From: Dermanyssus gallinae
Lineage: Eukaryota; Arthropoda; Arachnida; Mesostigmata; Dermanyssidae
Direction of reading: 5' to 3'
Assembly: GCA_003439945.1 (NCBI GenBank)
Contig: QVRM01005606.1
Coordinates: 124,001 to 188,000, forward strand
DNA length: 64,000 nucleotides
Shown: piece after piece, positions 8,028-20,311 of the stretch
How the letters are laid out: every line of letters starts with the position of its first letter
Numbering within the stretch: position 1 is the stretch's first letter
The notes under the pieces: generated by a model
The model's database searches: none
Seen by the model: only the letters and a program-made list of their open reading frames with translations
Told to the model about the DNA's origin: nothing
Made by a program: the position numbers and the translations under genes

Positions 8028-11000
8028 GTTTTTTTTGAGGGACTAACTAGAAAATACGATTCGCACACACGGACACCACGGCAGGAAAGCTCAGCTGCAA
8101 ATTTGGGCCGGTAGTGTGGGGCTTTAACCCACTAAAAACCAGTCATGTCCCCATCCCCACACTCAACTGGGAACTGCGCAAGCAATACTTCAAACAATTG
8201 AGAGGGGAGTGAATAGTAACGTCCTTATCTTCCCAGGTACATTCCCAGATAGCGGGCTGATTCAACCACCCAAAAATCCTGGCCGTTTAAGATTAGCTTT
8301 GCAAGAGGATACCCTCTTGGGCCAATGAAGGTGACTCCCTCGTACTTGGTAGAGGTCAGCGTCAAACCCGCTTCCCTCATCCAGACGGAAATCTCGGCCA
8401 GGGCGTTATTGGCTCTAAGTTCCAGTTGCTGCGGGGTGCCGCTCTATACAACAACTGCAAGGTCGTTTCTTCAGGTCCGAAACAATTCGACAAAGGTAGT
8501 TTGGAACTCTCCTTCTCTTGAGCGTCTCCTGTTTCACCCTCCAGGATAAACTGTTGAAAGCGTTTTCAACATCCAGCAGTACGACAATAAGAAGATTCTT
8601 GGACCTTGCCGGGGATTGTCGTAGATCTTCCGCCTCACAACGGCCGCTGTAGTGCGGTGAGGCACGAGCGGCCCTTGCGAAATTCGAACTGATTTGATGA
8701 AAGAAGGCCGCGTTCTTCTACGGATAATTGCAAACGGTTTTCTATAATTGCCTCAATCCCCTTGGCCAGTGTGCTGACTAGGCAGATTGGTCGGTAGGTG
8801 CCGTTTATTTTGAGTATACGCACAAGGTCGGCCTTTTTCCAAATCATAGGCAAGTGTCCGAATCTGAGTAATCGTGTGGCAACGTGGGAAACTACTTCAG
8901 GAAACTAAAGAAAACTTTTACGGCGGAGGCCGGTATACCATCATGCCCTGGTGCTTCTCAGGCCTTCAGCTTCTCTCCCGCTGCACGGACCTCCTCAAGA
9001 GTCACCTCTTGGGCTGGTCTCTCGCCCGCACCCGCTTCGAAAGGTGTCCTGTTGAGGGATGGATGTCGGAGAAAAAGCGTTTCTATTACCCGTCGGCGTT
9101 CGTCCCGGGAAAGGTTAGCGCTCTTTCTTGTTTCTGTCTTGCCACGGATCAGCTTGTACGGTCGTCCCGACGGGTCGTTTTCTATTCCCGACAAGAATTC
9201 TTAAGGCATCGTTCCTTGCTTTCATCTGTAGTTTTGCGTAGAGTGGCCCTTCACCTTCTAAACTAGTTTTGCAATTGCGCAATGCTTGTCTCATCCATGC
9301 TACTGCGTCCTGCCCTGGCGAATCTTTGCCTGGCGTAGATGCAGCGTCTGCGGGCTTCCTCGATCTCTCCGTTCCACCAATATTTCGGCGCAACTGGACG
9401 TAGTCGCTTTGGATGCGTTCGCCTCTTGCTTGGCGTCTTGCACGCTTCCGCCAGAACGTTCTGAGGATCTTGAGCGGTGTCAGGTTTACTCTTTACTTTA
9501 GGTATCTTTGCCAGCCCCCTTTGCAGCCTCCTGTTGTCAGGTGGCTTTAGCCGGGGTGGTCTAACCGGGGCAGAAAGAGCTGCTATTAGAGTGGCTCATT
9601 TGACGTCAAATTCTATACAGTAGTGATCGCAAAGGTTCTCTTCGTCAAGTAGTATGGTCCAATTTTAAATATTAAACGTGGCTTCTCTTAAAGATCGTCA
9701 AATCGATGTGCGACTAAGTTCCCCCGCGGTTGAACGTAGGGTCGTTTCCTTTATTAAGAACAACGAGGTCGTGCATTGCTAACCACTCAAGAACCACTCT
9801 GCCTCTTCTATTAGTATTGGTTGCCCCCCATGTTGTCGAGGCTGCGCTAATGTCTAAAGTGAAGACTCTTAGTGGTAGAGGGCAATCTTTCGCTGATATT
9901 GTTATCTCCTCAAGCAGGCCCTCTAGGTCGTCCAGCGTGCCGTTGGGACAGCTGTAACATGAGTAGAAACGACCGACGCCGTCCACGTCTATCCATGTAA
10001 AAGTTGATCCTCTTCCACAACCCGTAACTCGAAGACATGATAGCAGATTATGCACAATGCAGGTACTGGCTGAGCATCCACAACCCAGGTCGTGTTGTTC
10101 TTCTTTGCCAGTTTTACATTGGGCTAGCTAAGCAGAGAGTGTAGTGCTCCTCCGAGACACTATTTCGTCTAGCATTAGATGAGCTCCGCGATTCCTGTCA
10201 CAGTTTAGTTGAATAACTTTAATTTGCAAATTTTGAGTGCAGAGACTTGGCTAACCGTTGAATATCAGTCGGGGATTGGTGTCCTCCTTTGCGGTTCTTT
10301 CGTGAGATAACCGGCCTAGGGCCGTCTGCGTCGACAGTAGACGTATCCGCAGGAGGGCTTTGCTTCCGTGGGCTCAAGGATAGGTGGCGACTCCGCTTGT
10401 GGAAGGGGACTGATTATCTCGGTTATTGCTAGAGGACAGTTTTGCATTTTTTGTCGAGGGCCTGCATGGTCCAACTGGTGCCTGACCTCGGCGATCTTCA
10501 TCCTGCATCCCGGGCAGGCTGCAGAGTTGGCTGCGACCCTTAGCCGCAGGTCCCCGCTTGCAAGCATTTGCACCCCAGTGACCTTTACGTTGTATTGTGC
10601 GGGATCAATGCTGTTTCACAATCGCTTCACGGTGTCTGCATAGAAGATACCGTCCTCCTTATGGACAAATATGGATCTGCCACTCGGTGCCTTTCTGGCA
10701 CGTCTTTCTTGTTAGCAGATTCCCCTTTTCTGTTTCTCCCAGATGTCACTGCTACGTAGATGTTGTGTTTCCGGGCCACACATTCAAAAAGCTATCTAAC
10801 GCTCCTTACCTCCTACGCCTTGACTACTCATGTAACACGGGATTGCCCCTGCTACGCGTAGCTCCTCTGTATTCCCCAAGAGCTCGTTGACTCGTTTAAT
10901 TAAAGGTTTTCCTATTGCCCCGAGTCCTTCGGCAACCGAATCGCCACCAGGGCTCGTGCAGTAGTTGGTCCGTCGCTCTGCGACTCCATAATAAGGCTCG

Positions 11001-11665
11001 ACAGCACAGTACTAACTTGATTCCGAGCTTCCCCTGCTATTTCTTGAAAAGGCGAGGCCACATTTTTCTAGACAACAGAGTCAGCCGGGTCCTCACTTCG
11101 TGCTATGATAAGTCGAAGAGGACTATCCTTCAGTATGCTTGTTTTGAGCTGAGACACGTTGCTGGACACACCGCAGAGCCACTTCTTTATCAGAAGATCC
11201 TTCAGATCATCTGCTGTTTCGCACTTCTTGATAAAATCATCTATGACTTTTATCTTGCCGTGCGTACTTAGCATATCCGGCATGCAATGACAGGCAAAGT
11301 CTCTTGACTCGTTAAGGAGCAAATCGGTTTGTTGCCGTTCGTCAGAATATCTTTGATTACGAATCTTAGTTTCTCCGATGAACTCTTGACAACAAAATGC
11401 ATATTTTTCAGACTAGCAGTGACGTTATATATGTGTTCTATTAGGCGCAGTGCTTGCGCTAGTCAAGGACACCTCGGTTCATTCACCTCGTCCGAGTCTC
11501 CTTCCGGTTGTGGGATGTCCCATATACCAATATCATTGCTGGTTCGACTCGCCTGTTGCATTGCCTGGCTTACTTGGCCTGCCTCGTCGGCCGGCACCTT
11601 GTCCGGTTCTTTGCGTACAGGCAAGTCGCCCATTGCTAGCCCAGAAGGGTAATTGCTATATAAGG

Positions 11666-11670
<5 letters not shown>
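8028..11670 (-). mobile_element. R1-like LINE copy on the minus strand, nearly complete but decayed
   Basis: Reading right to left: ORF1 with LKDLLIKKWL (about 11,190) and a charged C-terminal part; ORF2 endonuclease with FYSCYSCPNGTLDDLE, DISAAST.WGATNTNRRGR and NDPTFNRG (10,055-9,714); RT pieces with NDPSGRPYKLIRGK (9,190), TYRPICLVSTLAKG (8,800), FRKGRSCLTAL (8,650), then broken frames to about 8,230. The 3' end has the family's GTGGG/CCCAC pair (8,128-8,132 and 8,116-8,120) and an A-tail (T-run at 8,029-8,036). The 5' end abuts (TA)n at 11,671. It is in the same orientation as the host gene, unlike most LINEs here. Confidence 0.78.
8635..10055 (-). pseudogene. R1-like ORF2 endonuclease and RT fragments of the minus-strand copy
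   Basis: The APE-type endonuclease C-terminal half and the RT fingers region can be read in several frames. Present: the endonuclease segment around WIDVDGVGRFYSCYSCPN, and RT motifs RPICL.STLAKG and QFEFRKGRS (normally Q.GFRKGRS). Absent or unreadable: the catalytic YADD box. Multiple frameshifts and stops mean no protein. Confidence 0.72.

Positions 11671-11702
<32 letters not shown>
11671..11702. repeat. (TA)n microsatellite at the 5' edge of the minus-strand R1-like copy
   Basis: About 30 bp of TA repeats directly next to the element's 5' end. Confidence 0.95.
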
Positions 11703-11703
<1 letters not shown>

Positions 11704-12871
11704 GTGTTTCTATGCTCACTCGGCACGAATCTTGCAAATTAAATAATTAAATAAAACATAACTTTGTTGTTGGTCTTTTCAAATCTGAAAAAAAAAACGG
11801 AAACACCCGGTTCCGGCTTTAAACTCTGGACAACTGTCCTGCGCTTGCTTAATAGTCAATGGTGCTATCCACTCGGCTACGTGCTCTGTGTAAAATCGGT
11901 AGTGCTAAATAGAATCATTGGCCAACCCCGGTTATGTAAACGGTAGTTATGACCAAGATGACAACGGCAAAAATATCACAAAATGACGATACTGCAGTGA
12001 TAGAGACCACAAATCACTGCTTCAGTTGTTGGAACTATACAGATTTAGCTGCCAGCTAACGTGGTAATGCAACGCACGCGTCCACTTGTGTACAAGTTTG
12101 TTGTTATAAGCCGGAAATGCCTTTACAGCTGTTTTTCACGCAACTTGTCTAGGGTCTGTAGAATAAACGTTGACTAGTGTTTTACCGTTGAATAAGTCAC
12201 TTCCAAGAGCACGTTAGTTAAACGAAGATGCGCCTGAGCAAACCGCGCCGAACTGTTACATAAGAACTGGCTGGCGGTAGCTCCGTAGTAAGATTTTACA
12301 ATATTTTCCTAGAACTCAGCTTGACTCGATCGTCTCGTTCGAATCGGCTACTACTCTAATTAGCCGCCTGGCGCGTTTTTCTGAATCCATAGAGCCATTA
12401 GACCAGTAAGATGCCTTGCTTCTTTAATTGCAAACCTCCCAATCGCTCAATGACATTATGACCAGAGTCGCTGTTGCTTAGACGTGAATTACGGTTATCT
12501 GGGGACGTTCCCTACAATGCTGTGGGGCTGAAAGTCTTTCCATATTCAGTAGCATAATTACAATTTATAGTTCCGTGGTGGAGTTGGTCAACTTCATTAA
12601 TTTTTGTTTTCAAAAAAGTTTTGAAATATCACTACAAGTCTTCTTTGAAGTGAACCGTTACCATATTTTCATTTTTGTGTTGTCACAGCTAATATTTTAT
12701 GTCACGCTATTCACGTTTCACTTACCTCATAACAGATTGCCATATTGCTTTAACAGGACAAGACCCTGAGCTAATACACGTTAGGGGCTAATGAATACTG
12801 CTCTCCGCAAATGTAGCTAATGTGAAAAAGACTAATACCTGTTTGAGTGTATTTATCTATAGATGATTTAC
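11703..12871. other. CD36 intron 5 (right part), nothing recognised
   Basis: Intron sequence with no LINE motif that I can see. One stretch (12,727-12,770, minus strand) has a strong donor-like GAG/GTAAGT but does not translate into the family and does not fit the phase. Confidence 0.4.
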
Positions 12872-12918
12872 CTGTACCCTCGAGTGTGTTACAGTGATTT
12901 TTATACGGCCAAAGGTAA
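12872..12918 (-). CDS. CD36-family gene, exon 5 (47 nt)
   Basis: A small exon: acceptor ...TTGTATTTGCAG, donor GTAAAT. With CC from exon 4 it starts P and reads YLWPYKNHCNTLEGT, ending with the G that exon 6 completes to D. This matches the family's W-x-x-x-x-x-C-N-x-I-x-G-T-D-G. Called from phase agreement on both sides plus the Cys and GT motif; it is short, so RNA support would help. Confidence 0.72.
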
Positions 12919-13748
12919 CTGCAAATACAATAACATAGGCAAATATTATTTTAAGAACTCAGATATTAAGGGCGCCTTTATTATCACATACAAATATGTA
13001 TTGTACGTTGTTGATAGTAATAAAAAGCAGTAACAACAACAAGTAACAACATTGATGTTTTATCCAACTCAAGGTTTAACAATAAATTTATGACGGTAGA
13101 TGTGGTGGCACGTTTTTTTACAATAAAACGACAGACGAAGTCCTGACTAGTTTGTTGATGTAGATACGAAAATCTAAGTTCACAATTACGTAAGTTCCTT
13201 AGTCATTCTTATTTAGCTTTTATTGATTTCGTCTGTGATTTAGTGTTAAGAAAGCTGTTAAATATTTTGTCGACGCTAAAGTATAAGAGTTTTTTAATAG
13301 CAGCCATGAAACCATATGGCGTAAATTTACCCGGTGTAGTATACGGCAATGCCAATTGCCTCAAGCTCTTAGAAAAAAAAGAGCGCCAATTGCTTGGTAT
13401 TTTGTTGCAGCAAATCCTTTACATCGTCATACAGTAAAGTATCTGTCAAAGTTATGACACTTTATTTTCATTGTGACCGTGTTGGCTACCGCGCAATGGC
13501 GGAACCTATTCGCGACAGGTCACTGCGTCTTTCTGTAGATGTGCTATATGCATTTAAGGTGAGCTTTGTACGCGTCTGTTGTTGTACTAGTAGGTATATA
13601 GTTTAAATTTAAAAATTAAATAAATTATTACTATTTTTTTGCTGGAACTAGGTACACGCATTAGTTACTAGTAATCCGCAATATTTCTCTTGTCGTTCTA
13701 CTATATATGTATATTCATCTAAATCTGATCTTACTCAGAGCTACTTAC
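12919..13748. other. CD36 intron 4
   Basis: AT-rich, about 830 bp, no mobile-element motif recognised. Donor GTAAGT at its 5' side and acceptor TTTGCAG at its 3' side (minus strand). Confidence 0.6.
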
Positions 13749-13913
13749 GGCAAATCGGTGATACGGGCAAACTGGTTGACTCTTTTGCTATCAGTATACA
13801 CCGCATAAATAAAATGCAGACTTCTATTCCGATGACCGAAGTAAGCGTATTTGTTGTTTCTAAAGAAAGGAAATGCAGCCTCGCGAGCGGGGCTCACATC
13901 TGGGTCGTAGTAT
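13749..13913 (-). CDS. CD36-family gene, exon 4
   Basis: The acceptor ...GTCGATACAG is followed by A, which completes GGA with exon 3, then YYDPDVSPAREAAFPFFR, NNKYAYFGHRNRS and YAVYTDSKRVNQFARITDL; donor CC/GTAAGT is consensus. The junction FING-YYDP equals the family's F-D-G-Y-x-D-P, and the rest aligns with the F-G-x-F-x-x-R-N-x-S ... Y-T-G region. NRS is a glycosylation site. Confidence 0.88.
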
Positions 13914-13989
13914 CTGTATCGACACGAAAGAAAATTATTATTACGGCAAAACATAAATGCTCGATAATTCATTACTGCATATGATTCAT

Positions 13990-13994
13990 AATAT

Positions 13995-14026
<32 letters not shown>

Positions 14027-14084
14027 GCATATATATACATATATGCATATATATATATATATATACATATATGCATATACATAG
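13990..14084. repeat. Compound (TA)n / CATATATG repeat
   Basis: TA runs interrupted by CATATATGCATATA units, in CD36 intron 3 just upstream of exon 4. Confidence 0.95.
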
Positions 14085-14099
14085 AAAATATTGTGATAA

Positions 14100-14560
14100 T
14101 TTATTAATCATTTACAATACGTTTGCACACTCGGCAGTGCTCGCCTTAATAAAAATTGTGGTAAAAATGTATCACGCGAGGTTAAGAATCAGCTGTCCGT
14201 GTCCTTGCTTGATGGTAGCCCCCGGTCTCATGGACTCGGTGCGAGCGGTATATCCTCACGGTTCCTTGCAACGTTAAGACGGTAAGATGCATAAGATTCC
14301 TCTTCGTGACGCCGAGCCCCAAGAGTGTACTCGCAGATTTGGAGTCCCATACACCACTCATAAAGATAGTGATAAATCCGAATCTGCGAGGTTTTTGCCG
14401 GTCGGGGCGACGTCTGAGCGACGTGAGCCAACGTCTCAGGCGCATGACACCCGTGCCCACAACGTTTGTTGTAGCCCGGGCGTCCCTTGGCCAATCTAGC
14501 ACAAGTTGGTAGTGCGTTGATCCTGAGGTTGTAGTGCTGTCACACGGGAGAGGCGGAGTC
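14100..14560 (-). pseudogene. LINE 3' fragment with Cys/His cluster (R2-group-like?)
   Basis: The minus-strand frame reads LAKGRPGYNKRCGHGCHAPE then TLAHVAQTSPRP, which resembles the C..C....ETLAHV.Q.CP zinc-finger segment found after the RT in R2-group and some other LINEs. Downstream it reads YHYLYEWCMG. One Cys is replaced by Ser. Only this C-terminal portion is present and its relation to the RLE-type family elsewhere is unclear. Confidence 0.5.
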
Positions 14561-14759
14561 TAGGGATAAATGTTTGGAGGCAGGAGATGTCCAGACCGCC
14601 GTGTGCTGTGTGCGTGTACAGGTAGGCGTTCGGCACCGATTTTTCAATAGTTAATTGAGGCGAGTTGAGCTCACGTCCTACAGACTTGGCATCGTTAAGG
14701 ATGCCAGCCAGAACCGCAATATTCTTAAAGGTATTATTATAGGAGAGAAATGACAGTGG

Positions 14760-17700
14760 CAACTTGAACGGCGCTGTTGTTGAGATAGAACCACCAAGTG
14801 GTGGTACAGCGGCGTCACCAGCTGTGGTAACAACAACGCCGACAGCAGATCCAGCTGACCCACGACAGGAGGTGAAGGACGACGATGGTTTTGTTGTGGT
14901 TCGTAAGCGACGAGACAACAAAACAAAACATCGAATACAGCGCGGTAGTGCAACAGATGACATAAGCGGATTAGAAGCCTGCTAGACCTGCGAAGATCTG
15001 CGCCTTGAGAATGGCACGATTGGCGCAGAAGACATAGCGTGGCTTACTGGCAAGGGCATAACTGTGAAAGCAGTTTGGAAGCTACATACACATAGTAGTG
15101 ATGCTGTGTTCTGTGTGGTGGGGCGTGACGAAGATTACGCAAACTGTCGCAGAAATGAATTCTGGTCAAAGGATAGCCTGTTCCGTCGCTGGGTTGGGGA
15201 CGTTCCCTACGAGAGGATGGTTTCGGAGAGTTTTAGTGCGCCTGGCGGTCCAAGCCCCCGTAAGTGACAGACAAGGCCTAGAACTGCAAGCGTAGTGGCA
15301 AACTTACCTCTACGAGTGCTTCTCTGGAATTGTGAGCGATTTAAGAGGCATTGGATCTTGCACGTGACGACATGTTTAAGTTGGTTGACATCGCACTCCT
15401 CACGGAGACATTTCAGCGGGTCGAACTGCATATCAATGACATGCGGGGCTTGCACCAGCTGGCTGTCTTACCTGCGGGAGGTCGGGGAAGACCTGTGGGT
15501 AGGTTACTCACTTATCTTCGATTTTGCGGAGGTTGCTGAGACGATAAGCTTTGGACTTTCAGAGTTAAACCTGACCATGCCAACTATCAATCGATTGTGT
15601 GGCCAACGATGATAAAGGCGAAGTGCTGCTTCAGGTGATGGAAAATATAAATGTAAGATGTGCAAACGCGCGCGAAGACTATACATATTTAAGTCACAAT
15701 GGAAGCAGCACCATCGACCTGTTGTTTCACAACCTTGTCAGCCGTGAAATTGAAAGCTTCGATGTTTTCGATGAAGCGGCCCGAAAACACCAACCCGGTA
15801 TTTGGCGAGACCGACATAATCCGTCGCGCTGGTTCTGCAATGAGACAGATTAATCTATCTTTTTTGGACAGAGCGGTGGGCGGTCCTGAGGTAAGCCCTG
15901 ACATCAATACCACCTGTGACCAGTTGGAGAGAACGATGACAAGTGCACTGAAGTGGAAAAGGTTATGGCAGAAAAGATCACGTCCGTGGTACTCTCAAGC
16001 CTGCTACCTCGCCCACGGTGAAGTGCTCGAACTCCTGCGCCAAGCAAGAGCCAGAGCACCATCATCACTGCAAGCCAGGCGGGACTACTTTGAGCGTAGA
16101 AAGGCTTATATAAGGCTCTGCCATACTCATAAAAGGGAACACGCAAGGCGGGAGGAACGACGGCTGCTCGAAAGAGCAGAACGAGAGCCCTCAGCTTACA
16201 TCGTGCAACCTCGTAGGGCGGTGAATCCGCTTAGTGACGGACAGGTAAAGAGCCACCTAACTAATATTTTATTCAATCGTGACGTTGTGGCCGTATCTCC
16301 AATCGTACAGCATCCGCTTACATTGGAGCAGCACAGCATAAATCTGCCTTTCGGGGTAGAGGAGGTGTGCCAGGTCCTACGGTCACTTACGAAGAGAAAG
16401 AGCTCAGGGCCCGATCAGGTCTGCTATGGGCATTGGATCCAGTCACTTCCTCTATTGGCAGAAACTCTTTGTGAATTCTTTAATGAAATTATAAAGAGGG
16501 GGCGGATGCGTAAAGTCTGGCATGTCGCCAGGCTTTCTCTTCTGTTCAAGGGTAGGCATGGTGATGACAAACAGCATTCAAATCTCTACCGTGGAGTGGC
16601 GTCAGAACGCACATTAAAGAAGATTATCTGTAAGTTGGTTATTCGGTGGATTGAACACGTGGCTAAAGAGGAACTTCCACCGAAGCAATTTGGCTTCAGG
16701 AGAGGCCGATGCACCCGTGATGCAATCCACGTTTTCCAGTCAGAAATCGAGCGAGCTGTGGCACAACCCAGAGGTAATCTGTATGCAATCTTTGACTGCG
16801 TTAAGGTCTTTGACAAAGCTCGCTATCTGCTGGTTGAAGCATTTTAACGAGCAGAAGTGGGTGGCTCTCTCCTGAGTGTAATGGCAAGTTTTTTTAAAGA
16901 GGATACCTTGGTGGTAGACGGTAAGCAGGGTGTATTAGCAAAATGTGTGAAATCCGCAAGGAGACCCGCTAAGCTGCGTCTCGTTTACACTTCTCCTTGC
17001 TGACCTCGTCGGTTACGTCCGACAAGAGTACCAAAAAGCCGTAGTGGTGATGTATGCAGATGATATAGTGGTTGCTCATCGCGACCTAGGTGCTATCAAG
17101 CGCATTACTTCTACGATAGAAGCGTTTCTTGTCTCGAAGGGACTTGAGATAAACACCAGGAAGTCTAAAGCCATGAAATTTAGGCGTGGAGATCGATTGG
17201 CTGCCAGAGACGTTATATTTTGCTGCGGCCAACCATTGGAGCTTGTTAACTCTTTCCAGTATATTGGCCTTCGGGTTCATTATACAGGGACGACGTTTAC
17301 AGCGCATATAAACGAAACAGTACAGAAATCACTTTTCTCTCTTTACGGGGAAGTAGGCAATGTCTGAAGACTGTCTGTTTTCTCAGCAGTGAGGCTTTTA
17401 ATGCTTAAGATTGTTCCGGGGCTGATGTATGGTCTTGACAGGGTATAAAACCACCTCAAGCTGGCGAACTTTAACCAGCTTGAAAAGTGTTTTTCATTGT
17501 ATTTGAAGCGAGTGCTTTGCTTGCCTATCTGAGCAAGAAGCCGCTTTGTGTATCTCATGTCAAGCTGTCCACCGGCTGTTGAAACAATTCGACTAAGGCT
17601 AAAGATACAAGCGTACAGTATCTTACAAATGTTTTATTTCAGAGTGGGAAGCTAAAGTCGAACAGGCCAGACGGGAGGTCGGTGGTTTGGACGTTTTCAA

Positions 17701-17990
17701 TACCTTGCACCTTTAATCTGGTCCTGCATGTGACAATCGCCACGTATACACCAGATCCATAGTGCATGGTTATCACTACCTGGTATGTTCGAACGCAACA
17801 TTTCGCGAGGCGTTCGAGTTGTGCACCTGCCGGTTGTGTCTGCAGAGGTGTGCCAAGTACCATGCGGTGGAGTGTACAGCGCTGGACCGAACATCGTTGC
17901 ACTACTTCTCTCGTCGGAAGCGTAAAGAAGATAGAGCTTCATGAAGATACATTTTGAAATGTATATTATACTTAATTTGAGTGAAATAAG
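14760..17990 (+). mobile_element. APE-type LINE (clade unassigned), long but decayed copy
   Basis: ORF1 remnant at 14,764-15,267 (DDDGFVVVRKRR, then NEFWSKDSLFRRW), endonuclease remnant from 15,295 (LLWNCERFKRH, LLTETF), endonuclease end at 15,600-15,740, RT from about 15,850, and a 3' end near 17,985 with GAGTGAAATAAGCAT. The same family recurs at 35.4, 46.1 and 61.4 kb; the 61.4-kb copy also ends GAGTGAAATAAATAC. The motif order fits an I/Jockey-superfamily LINE, but I cannot fix the clade. It lies antisense in CD36 intron 3. Confidence 0.75.
15699..17367 (+). pseudogene. Reverse transcriptase of the APE-type LINE at 14.8-18.0 kb
   Basis: A 382-codon open frame (15,699-16,847) covers the linker and RT fingers: SLTKRKSSGPDQVCYGHW, LSLLFKGRH, LYRGVASERTLKKI, PPKQFGFRRGRCTRDAIHVF and NLYAIFDCVKVFDKA. 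A frameshift or small deletion follows near 16,850. The catalytic box MYADDIVVAH is in frame again at 17,044-17,080, followed by FLVSKGLEINTRKSKAMKF and the thumb. Stops at 17,365 and 17,447 break the rest. Catalytic residues are intact but the frame is not. Confidence 0.8.
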
Positions 17991-17999
17991 CATAATTGC

Positions 18000-18395
18000 A
18001 ATTGCAATTATAGGGGAGAAACGCTCTTTGAATTGTGAGAAGGTTAACAGAATTCTGGAGGCGTCTAGAGATCATTTTGTTAAACGTTCGTTGTAAGTAT
18101 GAACTAATAGATAGGGGTCGCAGATCGATGTGGCAATGTTGATTTTAGGGATGAACGCTTAGCGAGCAGTTTCATGGGCTGTGGCAATGTCGCTAATTAA
18201 TAGTATGTTAAGAAGACAACAGACTACTTCTAACGGGAGTTTACGGAGGGACGAAAGACAAATCCCGTCCAAGCCCAGTGCTTTAGAAGGTCCGCGGAGA
18301 GCTGCGTGGCTTTCCTTTAAAAAGATAGGGAGGGAAACTTCGAGAAGATCAGAGTTGGGAGTCGTTTAAGGCGATAGTGTGGTCCTCACCTGAGC

Positions 18396-18400
<5 letters not shown>
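18000..18400. other. CD36 intron 3 sequence, nothing recognised
   Basis: About 400 bp between two LINEs. A minor open frame at 18,181-18,369 shows no family resemblance. Confidence 0.35.

Positions 18401-18401
<1 letters not shown>

Positions 18402-18433
<32 letters not shown>
18402..18433. repeat. (TA)n microsatellite, 5' flank of R1-like copy
   Basis: About 32 bp of TA repeats; the truncated R1-like copy begins immediately after it. Confidence 0.95.
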
Positions 18434-18435
<2 letters not shown>

Positions 18436-19456
18436 TTATCCTTTGTGTTAAGAAGAACACAAAGGATCGCGGCCTTACGGATTACTCAGGCCTATAGGAC
18501 TGCTAGCACCTCCGCTGCACTTGTCCTTGCTGGCACTCCTCCCTTGGACCTAAAGGTAGAGGAAAGGCAAGGATTATGGGATAGGGGCCCAGAAAGCTCT
18601 AATAGGAAAGTCAGAGAGGATGAAAGAGAAGGCACCCTAACTGCATGGGAGAAGGAATGGGATGCCATTCCAGATGGTGCACCGGGTGCGCGCGTGCGCG
18701 ACCTTATTCCTGACATAAAGAAATGATTAAATTGACCCGGAGGAGAGGTTGATCACTTTCTGACGCAGGTTATAACGGGCCATGGCAACTTTCAGGCACA
18801 TCTGTTAAGAATAGGAAAAGCCTCCTCGGACATATGCGTACTCTGTGACCTAGGTGTCGTAGACGACGCTGCCCATACTCTGTTGGTCTGTCCGGTCTTT
18901 ACGCAAGTCAGAATAGAGACTAAAATAAAAGTTCTGGACCGACTGAAGTTGGGCGGAAAGCTGAATTGTACGAACCCTCCGGACCTGCCTACTCAGGGAA
19001 TTGCATAGTTTGTGCAATTCATTTGTAAAAGCACCTCTAACTGGCATATAGGAGCTGCAGTGGCACGAGCGGTACTGGTTAGAAAGGGGAACCTGGAGCG
19101 CCTCAGGAGAGACAGATTTGCAACAGAACGGACAGAATACGCCCGTGCCTCTAGAGGAATCGTTTCGCAGGTAGAGGAACGCAGTATTATGGCTATAGGG
19201 CCAAACCTTGAGAGGTCTTCGGCCAATTGATTCGAAGAACACTCACCACTCCTCCTGTCGGCTCGTAGTACTATTAAAAGGAGAGCCGGGCTGACAGAGA
19301 GTGAAGCTTAAGGGGGGAGGTGCGTTTAGTGGGTATGATCTCGGCGGAATAATATCCAACCGTCGGGGGTGAGTCCCACACTGCATAGGGTCTGAGTCTC
19401 CATCTACTTGCCCTATGCGTTAGTGCCTAAAGCATTTAAATCCTCCTCCAAAAAAA
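18434..19456 (+). pseudogene. R1-like LINE, 5'-truncated copy between two (TA)n tracts
   Basis: The C-terminal third of ORF2: AALRITQAYRTASTSAALVL, WEKEWDAIPDGAPGARV, LTQVITGHGNFQAHLLRIGK, a zinc-finger-like CVLCDLGVVDDAAHTLLVC, and RKGNLERLRRDRFATERTEY. A stop at 18,724 and one at 19,006 interrupt it. The 3' UTR (19,231-19,456) has the family hairpin (arms 19,255-19,265 and 19,287-19,297), the GTGGG/CCCAC pair and a final CCTCCTCCAAAAAAA. TA repeats lie at both ends. Confidence 0.82.
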
Positions 19457-19585
<129 letters not shown>

Positions 19586-20311
19586 CACAGGGCACAAAGC
19601 TGTCGGCTGCTAGCACTCACCCTGAGCGGTCAAATGCGAGCTTCGCTCTGTGGAAAAACGGTGAAAAGTGAAAGGTTGAGGTTCCAGACGGTCTGTTCAA
19701 CGACACTCGAGCAACCGCATCTAGTGAGAAATTCAGCACGCACCTTAAACACCTCACAGGTACTGTGCAATACATAATTGCGTGCCAATTCCGGTGTCAA
19801 CTTTGGCGAAAATTTCGAACAGTCATCATTTCTATCGCTCGTACTTCGAACGCCAACTTGTTTACAATCAATGCTTCAAACGAATCAGCGGTTTTTAGAA
19901 CATCAGCTGCTCTGTATGGTCAGCGTGTTTACATACAGTCTCTTCAAGCGCATATGTTGCACGAACACGTAGGCAACGTGTATGAACACGCGGACGTGCA
20001 GGTCCGCACCCAGCGCACACATATACTAACATGCGCTACGCGTGCACATATTAATAGGCGCACGAATACTTGGCGGGACGTGCTGGTACATGGGCGAACG
20101 TGTCATTGCACTCGTGAAACTCATGAATAATTGCGTGTGAATGCTTGTGCATATGGTGTGTGTACACATATGCGTAATGCTCATATTTTACGTATAAGTG
20201 CATATACGTATAAACAATTCTTAAGCAAAACAATATTTATAATAACAATAATAAATAATTATTATTGTTTATAAAAAAAAAAAAAAAAAGAAGAAAAAAG
20301 GAGGAGCCGAT

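Noticed and set aside
12727..12770. Possible extra CD36 exon with a strong GAG/GTAAGT donor (minus strand)
   Set aside because: Its translation does not fit the family, and exon 5 joins exon 6 directly in phase with a continuous G-T-D-G motif.
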